Source: Rikenellaceae bacterium
Lineage (GTDB): Bacteria > Bacteroidota > Bacteroidia > Bacteroidales > UBA932
Direction of reading: 5' to 3'
Length of the DNA stretch: 5,379 nt
Assembly: GCA_900769905.1 (NCBI GenBank)
Contig: CAAGIL010000034.1
Coordinates: forward strand, 1 to 5,379
The notes below the pieces were generated by a model. That model worked only from the letters and a program-made list of their open reading frames with translations. It had not been told where the DNA came from and made no database searches. Numbering within the stretch: position 1 is the first letter of the stretch; every line of letters begins with the position of its first letter. A program made the position numbers and the translations under genes. This document shows, in pieces, positions 1 to 4,534 of the stretch.

Positions 1-204
1 TATTTCCATATCAAGTTGTCCACCCAGATACCGGTCAGCAGAAAGGGGTATCAAATCAATGGAACGGATATTCTGTTCGAACGCTGATGCTTCAATCTCA
101 GAAGGCATCTCAATTATCGGAATATCAACAGAATTGCTGTTTGTGCAAGCCGCAAACGCTGAACATACCAAAGCGACAACACCAATTAATAGCTTCTTTT
201 TCAT
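1..204 (-). CDS. N-terminus of a secreted lipoprotein, possibly a 6-bladed beta-propeller protein (partial)
   Basis: The frame starts with ATG at 204 and is open to the left edge, so only the first 68 codons are visible. The protein begins MKKKLLIGVVALVCSAFAAC: three lysines, a hydrophobic core and a cysteine at residue 20, which fits a type II (lipoprotein) signal peptide with a relaxed lipobox (FAAC). Mature export would put it on the periplasmic or outer membrane. The next residues (CTNSNS) lack a strong acidic export tag, so surface display cannot be judged. Residues about 46-68 (IRSIDLIPLSADRYLGGQLD) resemble the start of Bacteroidetes 6-bladed beta-propeller lipoproteins, which usually read '..IPL....-LG.i..i'. 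That family call is from memory and only the first strand is visible. Base use is more AT-rich than in the genes to the right. A promoter at 233-263 fits this start. The lipoprotein call is fairly safe; the propeller call is tentative. Confidence 0.7.
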   Translation of the reverse strand, partial: MKKKLLIGVVALVCSAFAACTNSNSVDIPIIEMPSEIEASAFEQNIRSIDLIPLSADRYLGGQLDMEI

Positions 205-232
205 GATTAAAACAGTTTTAAAGTTAATACTG

Positions 233-263
233 CAAATTTATATAGCATTTACAAGAAGGACAA
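233..263 (-). promoter_or_regulatory. Bacteroidetes-type promoter of the lipoprotein gene
   Basis: Read on the minus strand, the -7 element TAAATTTG (233-240) matches TAnnTTTG exactly. A TTG at 261-263 lies 20 nt upstream, the expected position of the -33 element. Transcription should start near 225-229, giving a short AT-rich leader of roughly 21-25 nt before ATG at 204. No Shine-Dalgarno sequence is present, which is normal for this phylum. Confidence 0.6.
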
Positions 264-481
264 CAACACTGACTCAAATTATGTTAAAATAATTTTTCAC
301 TTGTTACATTTTTACGACAGCCATTATCGGACTATTTTTCTGATATCGCTGCATGTGGCTTTTGTTGCCCGTTTTAGATTTTCAACTCGTAGAGGAAACA
401 CAATTATTTATCGTATATATTCGATATAACTACCTACAATTACGATTTTATCGCATAAAGGATGATGGCTGGTAAGGTCCC

Positions 482-528
482 GGATTACACTGCCGCATAA
501 TCCACAGAGCCGGACTGGACTGCCGGTT
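482..528. repeat. Two tandem hairpins in the intergenic region
   Basis: The first inverted repeat is GGATTA (482-487) with TAATCC (498-503), a perfect 6-bp stem with a 10-nt loop. The second is AGCCGG (508-513) with CCGGTT (523-528), six pairs including one G-U wobble (on the plus strand), with a 9-nt loop. Neither is followed by a clear T-tract on either strand, so they are not standard intrinsic terminators. They could be RNA structure, protein-binding sites or chance. Confidence 0.35.
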
Positions 529-598
529 GAGATACCTGATTGTTGTTTGTTTCCATTTGCCTTGAAATTTTGGTTTCGGCAAAGGTCGTACGGATTTC
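485..598 (-). other. Possible remnant of a gene 3' end (37 codons)
   Basis: On the minus strand this frame is open from just after a TGA (599-601) to a TAA (485-487). It reads EIRTTFAETKISRQ and then, from an internal ATG at 556-554, METNNNQVSQ and onward to a natural-looking end SGSVDYAAV. The residue mix looks more like real coding than the overlapping frames. The TTFAETKISRQME part faintly resembles the segment after the catalytic Tyr in Bacteroidetes tyrosine recombinases (YAkv..kIs.dM), but the Tyr would be Phe and spacing is short, so this is weak. There is no promoter and no upstream domain. It may be a 23-aa small protein, a decayed gene end, or chance. Confidence 0.2.
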
Positions 599-638
599 TC
601 AAAGGGCAAGGCGGAGAAGTGAACGCTTACCTCACGAA

Positions 639-746
639 GAGTAAGTCGCGAGTAAATTTCCAAGGAGTAAAACCACATCCCACCGCGATGAGAGCTCGTT
701 TTGACGAGTAAATCAAGTAAAAGGGTTCGAGTAAATGCGAGTAAAT
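639..746. repeat. Cluster of GAGTAAA(T) direct repeats
   Basis: GAGTAAAT occurs exactly at 650-657, 706-713, 729-736 and 739-746. Close variants are at 639-645 (GAGTAAG), 665-672 (GAGTAAAA) and 715-722 (AAGTAAAA). The last perfect copy continues into an imperfect palindrome GAGTAAATTCACTC (739-752), and loosely related inverted copies follow at 756-770 (CTTACTT, CACTTTAC). Spacing is irregular (10, 23, 56 nt between exact copies), so this is not a CRISPR array or a simple tandem repeat. Such layouts are seen for integrase arm-type sites or clustered regulator operators; which applies here is unknown. Confidence 0.5.
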
Positions 747-761
747 TCACTCCAACTTACT

Positions 762-868
762 TCACTTTACTAGTGTCCACTCTCCATTGTCGTTGTGGCC
801 AATCTTTCCGTTGCGTTTCAACTTCGCCAAGAGGTTGCCAACTTTTGCCGGAGTTCAGAACCGGGCAT
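762..868 (-). pseudogene. Possible frameshifted winged-helix fragment
   Basis: An ATG at 868-866 on the minus strand opens MPGSELRQKLATSWRS and stops soon after. A second frame, open between the stops at 855-857 and 762-764, reads TPAKVGNLLAKLKRNGKIGH and then NDNGEWTLVK. Joining them at the A-run (one-base shift near 842-845) gives SELRQKVGNLLAKLKRNGKI followed by GHNDNGEWTLV. This looks like a recognition helix plus beta-wing of a winged helix-turn-helix, the kind found at the C-terminus of many DNA-binding proteins. The fragment begins a few bases after the tRNA terminator's T-run and is only about 35 residues long, so if real it is a remnant. No family can be named. Confidence 0.25.
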
Positions 869-875
869 AAACAAT

Positions 876-903
876 AAAAAAACCGCCGCAGTTACTGCGT
901 CGG
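876..903 (-). terminator. Intrinsic terminator of the tRNA operon
   Basis: On the minus strand CCGACGCAG (903-895), loop TAA, CTGCGGCGG (891-883) forms a nine-position stem with one A-G mismatch, followed directly by seven T residues (882-876) and further T-rich sequence. It lies about 31 nt beyond the 3' end of the CAU tRNA, which fits termination of the tRNA-Gln/tRNA-Met transcript. Confidence 0.85.
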
Positions 904-934
904 AAAAATATATAGAGTTTAGAATCTGCAAATG

Positions 935-1008
935 TAGCGGGGGCGGGGCACGATCCCGCGACCTCCGGATTATGAATCCGACGCTCTAACCAGCTGAGCT
1001 ACCCCGCC
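935..1008 (-). tRNA. tRNA with CAU anticodon, probably elongator tRNA-Met
   Basis: The gene is read from 1008 to 935 (74 nt, CCA not encoded). The acceptor stem is GGCGGGG/CCCCGCT, with a G1-U72 wobble and discriminator A73. The D arm is GCTC-AGCTGGTTA-GAGC. The anticodon stem is TCGGA/TCCGG with loop TTCATAA, giving anticodon CAU with A37. The T stem is GCGGG/CCCGC. The initiator is excluded: the anticodon stem lacks three consecutive G-C pairs and there is no 1-72 mismatch of the initiator type. Elongator Met is favoured, but tRNA-Ile2 (CAU modified to lysidine) cannot be fully ruled out by eye. The T loop reads ATCGTGC, so positions 54 and 58 are A and U rather than the near-universal U and A. 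The gene follows tRNA-Gln by 13 nt and shares its promoter and terminator. A37 in an AUG-decoding tRNA is a t6A target, the pathway started by the TsaC-type gene in this window. Confidence 0.9.
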
Positions 1009-1021
1009 GCGATTGGATTTG

Positions 1022-1092
1022 TTGAGATAGAAGGATTCGAACCCTCACTGACAGAGCCAGAATCTGTAGTGCTACCATTACACCATATCTCA
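1022..1092 (-). tRNA. tRNA-Gln (CUG)
   Basis: The gene is read from 1092 to 1022 (71 nt, CCA not encoded). The acceptor stem TGAGATA/TATCTCA pairs fully and begins with the weak U1-A72 pair typical of tRNA-Gln; discriminator is A. The anticodon stem ACAGA/TCTGT encloses loop TTCTGGC, anticodon CUG, reading CAG codons. The T arm is GAGGG-TTCGAAT-CCTTC with one G-U pair. It is the first gene of a two-tRNA operon, about 30 nt after the predicted start of transcription. Confidence 0.93.
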
Positions 1093-1107
1093 ATGACTTC
1101 TGTTCCG

Positions 1108-1122
1108 CAATTCTCGGAATTG
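1108..1122 (-). other. Small hairpin in the tRNA-Gln leader
   Basis: CAATTC (1108-1113) and GAATTG (1117-1122) form a perfect 6-bp inverted repeat around a 3-nt loop. It lies in the roughly 30-nt leader upstream of mature tRNA-Gln, starting about where transcription should begin. It might affect 5' processing of the precursor or protect its 5' end; chance is also possible. Confidence 0.4.
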
Positions 1123-1128
1123 GGACTG

Positions 1129-1159
1129 CAAAAGTACGAATGTTTTGCGAAAAAGCAAA
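1129..1159 (-). promoter_or_regulatory. Promoter of the tRNA-Gln/tRNA-Met operon
   Basis: On the minus strand the -7 element TACTTTTG (1129-1136) fits TAnnTTTG exactly. TTTG (1156-1159) lies 19 nt upstream as the -33 element. Transcription should start near 1122-1125. The promoter sits just after the ispF stop codon (1168), so the tRNAs have their own start rather than depending only on read-through from ispF. Confidence 0.8.
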
Positions 1160-1167
1160 ATTTTTAT

Positions 1168-1662
1168 TTAAAAATCAGCAGTTTTTCTCAAGAGCACCAC
1201 TGCGTGCACCTCGCAACCCTCGCCCCGGCCCACAAAACCCAACTTCTCGGTGGTGGTGGCCTTGACCGACACATCTTCCTGCGGGCAGCCTATGACCCCG
1301 GCGAGACTTTCCCTCATCCTGAGTATGTAAGGGGCCAATTTCGGCCTCTGGAGGGCAATGGTGATATCGGCGTTGCCCAGTTCCCAGCCCCGGCCGCGCA
1401 CCAGCTCCATCACCCGCCCCAGCAGGATGCGGCTGTCGATTCCGGCATACTCCTGAGCTCTGTCGGGAAAATGCCTGCCTATGTCGCCCAGCGCCAGCGC
1501 GCCCAGGAGCGCATCGCACAGGGCGTGTATTGCCACGTCCCCGTCGGAATGCGCCACGAAACCCGCACTACCTTCTATCTCCACTCCGCAGAGCACCATT
1601 CTCAGCCCCGGAGCTATTGCGTGGACATCATATCCGTGTCCTATTCTGAAATCCGTACCCAT
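1168..1662 (-). CDS. ispF: 2-C-methyl-D-erythritol 2,4-cyclodiphosphate synthase
   Basis: IspF cyclises CDP-methylerythritol 2-phosphate to methylerythritol cyclodiphosphate with release of CMP, the fifth step of the cytosolic MEP route to isoprenoids. The 164 residues match the usual 155-165. The start RIGHGYDVH carries zinc ligands Asp12 and His14. The third ligand is His46 in the segment AHSDGDVAIHALCDALLGAL, followed by GDIGRHFPD (59-67). Near the end KATTTEKLGFVGRGEG is the conserved cytidine-binding and catalytic stretch. The start is fixed at ATG 1662, because no other start codon lies before the essential GHGYDVH. The enzyme works as a homotrimer with active sites between subunits. 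The gene is divergent from the mutL operon, with only 42 nt between start codons, and is followed on the same strand by the tRNA operon. Its -7 element at 1671-1678 implies a leader of only a few bases. The motifs are complete and nothing suggests loss of function. Confidence 0.97.
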   Translation of the reverse strand: MGTDFRIGHGYDVHAIAPGLRMVLCGVEIEGSAGFVAHSDGDVAIHALCDALLGALALGDIGRHFPDRAQEYAGIDSRILLGRVMELVRGRGWELGNADITIALQRPKLAPYILRMRESLAGVIGCPQEDVSVKATTTEKLGFVGRGEGCEVHAVVLLRKTADF

Positions 1663-1670
1663 ACAAAGGG

Positions 1671-1678
1671 CAAAAATA
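1671..1678 (-). promoter_or_regulatory. -7 element of the ispF promoter
   Basis: TATTTTTG on the minus strand matches TAnnTTTG exactly. A -33 TTG at the expected distance (about 1698-1702) is not evident. The start of transcription would be about 1664-1667, only 2-5 nt before the ispF ATG, so the mRNA should be nearly leaderless. Confidence 0.5.
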
Positions 1679-1690
1679 CTTAAAATTACT

Positions 1691-1698
1691 TATATTTG
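1691..1698 (+). promoter_or_regulatory. -7 element of the mutL operon promoter
   Basis: TATATTTG matches TAnnTTTG exactly. No TTTG is visible at the expected -33 position (about 1667-1672), where the divergent ispF -7 element begins. Transcription should start about 1702-1705, at or just before the ATG at 1705. The TTG at 1696, which could be taken as an upstream start codon, is part of this element and so is unlikely to be translated. Confidence 0.55.
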
Positions 1699-1704
1699 CA
1701 CCCT

Positions 1705-2007
1705 ATGGGATTTTTTAATTTATTTGGTGACAACGAGCACCGTGTATTCAATTACAAGCCTATCTACTACAACCAGGAGGAGGACGAGCGCCGGAGGAAA
1801 TTCGGGGCGGTGGACGGAACCCTCGAGAAGGAGAAGCAGGAAGGCACATATGTTCCGGGGTCCTACATAAAGGGCTCGATGCGCGACGGGCACTACCAGA
1901 GCACGCGCACCCATATGCAGAAGGCGCAGGTCATTATCGGCATCGTGTCGATGATACTGATTTTCGTCGTGCTGTACTTCATCGCAAAATTCTATTCCCT
2001 GCTGTAG
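1705..2007 (+). CDS. Small tail-anchored membrane protein, function unknown, first gene of the mutL operon
   Basis: This 100-residue protein begins MGFFNLFGDNEHRVFNYKPI and has a charged, hydrophilic N-terminal three quarters. A single hydrophobic segment at about 75-93 (QVIIGIVSMILIFVVLYFI) is followed by a short tail, so it should be anchored in the inner membrane with its N-terminus in the cytoplasm. Small proteins starting MGFF..(K)..F.Y.PRYY with a C-terminal membrane helix occur next to mutL and rhomboid genes in other Bacteroidetes. From memory, some are labelled 'riboflavin synthase subunit beta', which nothing in this sequence supports. The start is ATG 1705, not the in-frame TTG at 1696, because the TTG lies inside the -7 element and MGFF is the family-like start. 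It is separated from mutL by 4 nt, so the two are probably co-translated. Its task is unknown; a membrane-linked role with the neighbouring rhomboid is conceivable but untested. Confidence 0.85.
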   Translation: MGFFNLFGDNEHRVFNYKPIYYNQEEDERRRKFGAVDGTLEKEKQEGTYVPGSYIKGSMRDGHYQSTRTHMQKAQVIIGIVSMILIFVVLYFIAKFYSLL

Positions 2008-2011
2008 CGAG

Positions 2012-3817
2012 ATGGGGAACTTGAAAGTGTTGCCGGCGCAGCTGGCAAATATGATTGCGGCGGGGGAAGTGGTCCAGAGACCGGCTTCCGTCGTAAAGGA
2101 GCTTATGGAGAATGCCGTGGACGCAGGTGCCGGCAAGATCAACGTAATCATCGAGGACGCGGGGCGCACCCTGATCCAGGTGATTGACGACGGGTGCGGG
2201 ATGAGCCCCTCCGACGCGGTGCTCTGCTTCGAGCGCCACGCCACCTCCAAAATCGCGGAGGAGGCCGACCTGGGCGACATACTCACCTACGGCTTCCGCG
2301 GGGAGGCCCTGGCCAGCATAGCGGCAGTGGCGGAAGTCACGCTCAAGACCAGGCGCGCCCAGGATGACACCGCAACCCAAGTAAAAACCGGCGGCGGGAG
2401 CGATTTGCGCAGCTCCAGCATCGCAGCCCCGGTGGGCTCCAGTTTCGCGGTGCGCAACCTTTTCTTCAACACCCCCGCGAGGCGCAAGTTCCTCAAGAGC
2501 GACAACGTGGAATTCAGGCACATAGTGGAAGAGTTCACCAGGGTGGCTATCACCCGCCCGGGACTCGCATTCACCCTCACCCACAACGGACGCGAAATCT
2601 ACATCCTGAAAAAGGAGAAGTCCCTGAAATACAGGATATTGAACCTGCTCGGCGGGAATATGATTTCGGATATCGTGGACATAGGCGCAGAGTCCAATGT
2701 GGCCAAAGTAAGCGGCTTCGTGGGCCGTCCCGACACGGCAAAGAAGACACCGGGGAGCCAGTATTTCTTCGTGAACGGGCGCTTTTTCAAGAGCGCGTAC
2801 CTCCACAAGGCGGTGATGAAGGCATACGAAGGCCTCATCCCCGACACGGCGGTGCCCGCATACTTCATCTTCCTCGAAGTAGATCCGCACAGCGTGGACG
2901 TGAACGTGCACCCGACCAAGACGGAAATCAAGTTCGAAGACGAGCCGCTGCTCTTCCAGTTCATCTACGCGAGCGTGCGCGAGACCCTGGGCAAGAACAG
3001 CTTCGGCGCATCCATAGACTTCGACACGGACACGGCAGTGCAGCTCCCGCAGCTGAGCCGCAACTTCAGCGAGTACCTCGGCGGCAGCGCACCCTCCATC
3101 GGAGCCGACGAGAGCTACAACCCCTTCTCCTTCACGGGTGAAGAAAAGCCCGGAGCGGAGCCGCAGGAGCAGAGGGAGGCGTACGACTACAGCCGCCACG
3201 TGGACAGGGACCAGGATTACGGGCAGCTGTTCAGCGGACGCGCAGTCCCGTCCGGCAGGACCATTGTGCTGCAGGACAAGTACATACTCACTCCGGTCGC
3301 ATCCGGGGTGATGGTGGTGAACATTTCCCGGGCACGGGAAAGGATAATGTTCGACCGCACCATCAGGACCCTGTCCGACACCAAGGTGCACTGCACGCAG
3401 ACCTCGCTCTTCCCGGTGGACCTGGAGCTCGGGCTGGATGCCGTACTGCTGCTTGAAGGGAAGATGGACCTTCTCACCAGGCTCGGATTCGACATAAAGA
3501 CCGACAGCAAGGGCAAGGTTACGGTGGGCGGCGTGCCGGAGGGCTACAGCTGCGAGGCGGGCAAGGTGGAGAGCCTTGTCAGGGAAATCGTGTACATTTT
3601 GTCAGAGGAGGAAGACTCCCTGCAAGAAATTATGAATCAGCGACTTGCGGAGCGTTTTGCGGCCACGGCGGCGAAGTCCTCGGATTCCGTGTGCTCCACC
3701 GTGGAGGCCCAGAGACTGATTGACACGCTTTTTGCAAGTGAAAACGCGGAATTCACCTCGAACGGACGAAGAATTATCAATATCGTGAGCATCGGGGACA
3801 TAGACAAACTCTTTTAA
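2012..3817 (+). CDS. mutL: DNA mismatch repair protein MutL
   Basis: MutL couples mismatch recognition by MutS to strand removal. The 601 residues fit the family. The N-terminal GHKL ATPase is intact: Glu30 and Asn34 in SVVKELMENAVDAGA, DDGCGM (59-64), ATSKI (77-81), GFRGEAL (94-100) and FFNTPARRKFLK, then the S5-like domain ending in VDVNVHPTKTEIKFED. A polar linker follows (about 330-410), then the C-terminal dimerisation domain. QTSLFP (463-468) resembles the beta-clamp binding motif. The endonuclease motif DQHA(X)2E(X)4E, expected at 437-448, reads NISRARERIMFD: the first Asp is Asn, the His is Ser and the last Glu is Asp. The late zinc-site region, often CPHGRP, reads TSNGRR. From memory, Bacteroidales MutL proteins vary at these sites, but loss of the first Asp is notable because this phylum usually lacks MutH. 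ATG 2012 lies 4 nt after the previous gene and gives a normal family start. Identity is certain; nuclease activity is doubtful. Confidence 0.97.
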   Translation: MGNLKVLPAQLANMIAAGEVVQRPASVVKELMENAVDAGAGKINVIIEDAGRTLIQVIDDGCGMSPSDAVLCFERHATSKIAEEADLGDILTYGFRGEALASIAAVAEVTLKTRRAQDDTATQVKTGGGSDLRSSSIAAPVGSSFAVRNLFFNTPARRKFLKSDNVEFRHIVEEFTRVAITRPGLAFTLTHNGREIYILKKEKSLKYRILNLLGGNMISDIVDIGAESNVAKVSGFVGRPDTAKKTPGSQYFFVNGRFFKSAYLHKAVMKAYEGLIPDTAVPAYFIFLEVDPHSVDVNVHPTKTEIKFEDEPLLFQFIYASVRETLGKNSFGASIDFDTDTAVQLPQLSRNFSEYLGGSAPSIGADESYNPFSFTGEEKPGAEPQEQREAYDYSRHVDRDQDYGQLFSGRAVPSGRTIVLQDKYILTPVASGVMVVNISRARERIMFDRTIRTLSDTKVHCTQTSLFPVDLELGLDAVLLLEGKMDLLTRLGFDIKTDSKGKVTVGGVPEGYSCEAGKVESLVREIVYILSEEEDSLQEIMNQRLAERFAATAAKSSDSVCSTVEAQRLIDTLFASENAEFTSNGRRIINIVSIGDIDKLF

Positions 3818-3820
3818 TTT

Positions 3821-4534
3821 ATGTCGTATTACTACTACAACGATAACGGACAGGGCCGCGGGGGTTTTCTCTCGGGCATACCTGTCGTAACCAGGAACCT
3901 TCTCATCATCAACGTCATACTCTTTGTGTGCACGCTTATCAACGAAAACTTCATGATAAGCACCTTCGCACTGTTCTACCCCACCTCGCCCCTCTTCCAC
4001 TGGTGGCAGGTGATCACGCATATGTTTATGCACGGCGGATTCTGGCACATCTTCTTCAATATGTACACGCTGGTGATGTTCGGCACCGTGGTGGAACGCT
4101 ACCTCGGACCGAAGAAGTTCCTGCTTTTCTACTTCGTGTGCGGACTTGGTGCCGCTGCCCTCCATATGGGCGTACAATTCCTTCAGATGCAGTCCTTTAT
4201 GGACAGCGCCGCCCTCGGGCACCCGAACGCAATGCAGAATATCGCCTCCATCAAGATGACCCCGACCGTGGGTGCGTCCGGTGCGATTTACGGCCTGCTC
4301 ATAGGCTACGCGATGCTTTTCCCTGAGTCCAGGATGACCCTGCTCTTCCCTCCAGTAACGCTCAGCGCCAAGTGGATGGTTGTGGCTTTCGCCGTCATCG
4401 AACTCGTGACCGGAGTCAGCGGAGTGAATTCGGGAGTCGCCCATTTCGCCCACCTGGGAGGTATGCTCATCGGCTACCTGCTCATACTGATGTGGCGCAA
4501 GAGAGGGGTTCTGTTCGACAAGAATGTATTATGA
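3821..4534 (+). CDS. Rhomboid family intramembrane serine protease
   Basis: Rhomboids cut membrane helices inside the bilayer using a Ser-His dyad. The 237-residue protein has a short Tyr/Gly-rich cytoplasmic start and about six membrane helices (near 24-41, 62-87, 98-118, 150-168, 184-200 and 206-226). Diagnostic motifs are complete: HIFFN with His76 and Asn80 (oxyanion region) in helix 2, GASG with nucleophile Ser153 in helix 4, and AHFAHLGG with catalytic His211 in helix 6. An insertion between helices 3 and 4 (about 119-149) makes that loop longer than in the simplest bacterial rhomboids. ATG 3821 is 3 nt after the mutL stop, and the gene's end overlaps the next gene, so it belongs to the mutL operon. 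Its substrate is unknown; the small tail-anchored protein two genes upstream has a single membrane helix and would be a candidate only by association. It is predicted active. Confidence 0.95.
   Translation: MSYYYYNDNGQGRGGFLSGIPVVTRNLLIINVILFVCTLINENFMISTFALFYPTSPLFHWWQVITHMFMHGGFWHIFFNMYTLVMFGTVVERYLGPKKFLLFYFVCGLGAAALHMGVQFLQMQSFMDSAALGHPNAMQNIASIKMTPTVGASGAIYGLLIGYAMLFPESRMTLLFPPVTLSAKWMVVAFAVIELVTGVSGVNSGVAHFAHLGGMLIGYLLILMWRKRGVLFDKNVL

Larger units (their letters stand above)
264..875. other. Long intergenic stretch with repeats and possible gene remnants
   Basis: About 730 nt between the lipoprotein start (204) and the tRNA-Met 3' end (935) hold no convincing intact gene; this entry covers the part not described by the promoter and terminator. 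Bases 264-440 are AT-rich and I see no structure there beyond a weak TATCG/CGATA hairpin at 409-426. Bases 482-528 carry two neighbouring hairpins. Bases 639-746 carry a cluster of GAGTAAA-like repeats. Two short minus-strand frames (485-598 and 762-868) read like ends of worn genes. Longer minus-strand frames here (408-602, 448-750) have odd composition and no recognisable motif. The stretch could be a decayed integrated element beside the tRNA genes, a dispersed intergenic repeat, or a non-coding RNA locus; the sequence alone does not decide. Confidence 0.5.

Noticed and set aside
639..746. CRISPR array
   Set aside because: The repeat unit is only 7-8 nt and spacing ranges from about 10 to 56 nt, unlike CRISPR repeats and spacers.
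929..936. TACATTTG on the minus strand, a perfect -7 match
   Set aside because: It overlaps the 3' end of the CAU tRNA, has no -33 partner in the GC-rich tRNA sequence, and points straight into the terminator.
795..989. 64-codon plus-strand frame
   Set aside because: It runs through the terminator and the CAU tRNA gene, so it is a chance frame.
1143..1160. TTTTGC/GCAAAA inverted repeat as an ispF terminator
   Set aside because: The stem is AT-rich and not followed by a T-run on the minus strand; it includes the -33 TTTG of the tRNA promoter, which explains the sequence better.
1069..1683. A 204-codon plus-strand frame over tRNA-Gln and ispF
   Set aside because: It reads through a tRNA gene and lies antisense to an intact ispF with all active-site residues.
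1696..1704. Upstream TTG start for the small membrane protein
   Set aside because: The TTG is the end of the TATATTTG -7 element, so it is probably not transcribed; ATG 1705 fits the family-like start MGFF.
1979..3391. A 470-codon open frame on the minus strand opposite mutL
   Set aside because: It is an antisense shadow caused by the GC-rich codon pattern of mutL; the composition (many His/Val/Gly/Glu) is unnatural and mutL motifs on the plus strand are complete.
3602..4453. A 283-codon minus-strand frame opposite mutL's end and the rhomboid gene
   Set aside because: Shadow frame rich in His/Glu/Val with no motif; the rhomboid catalytic motifs are on the plus strand.
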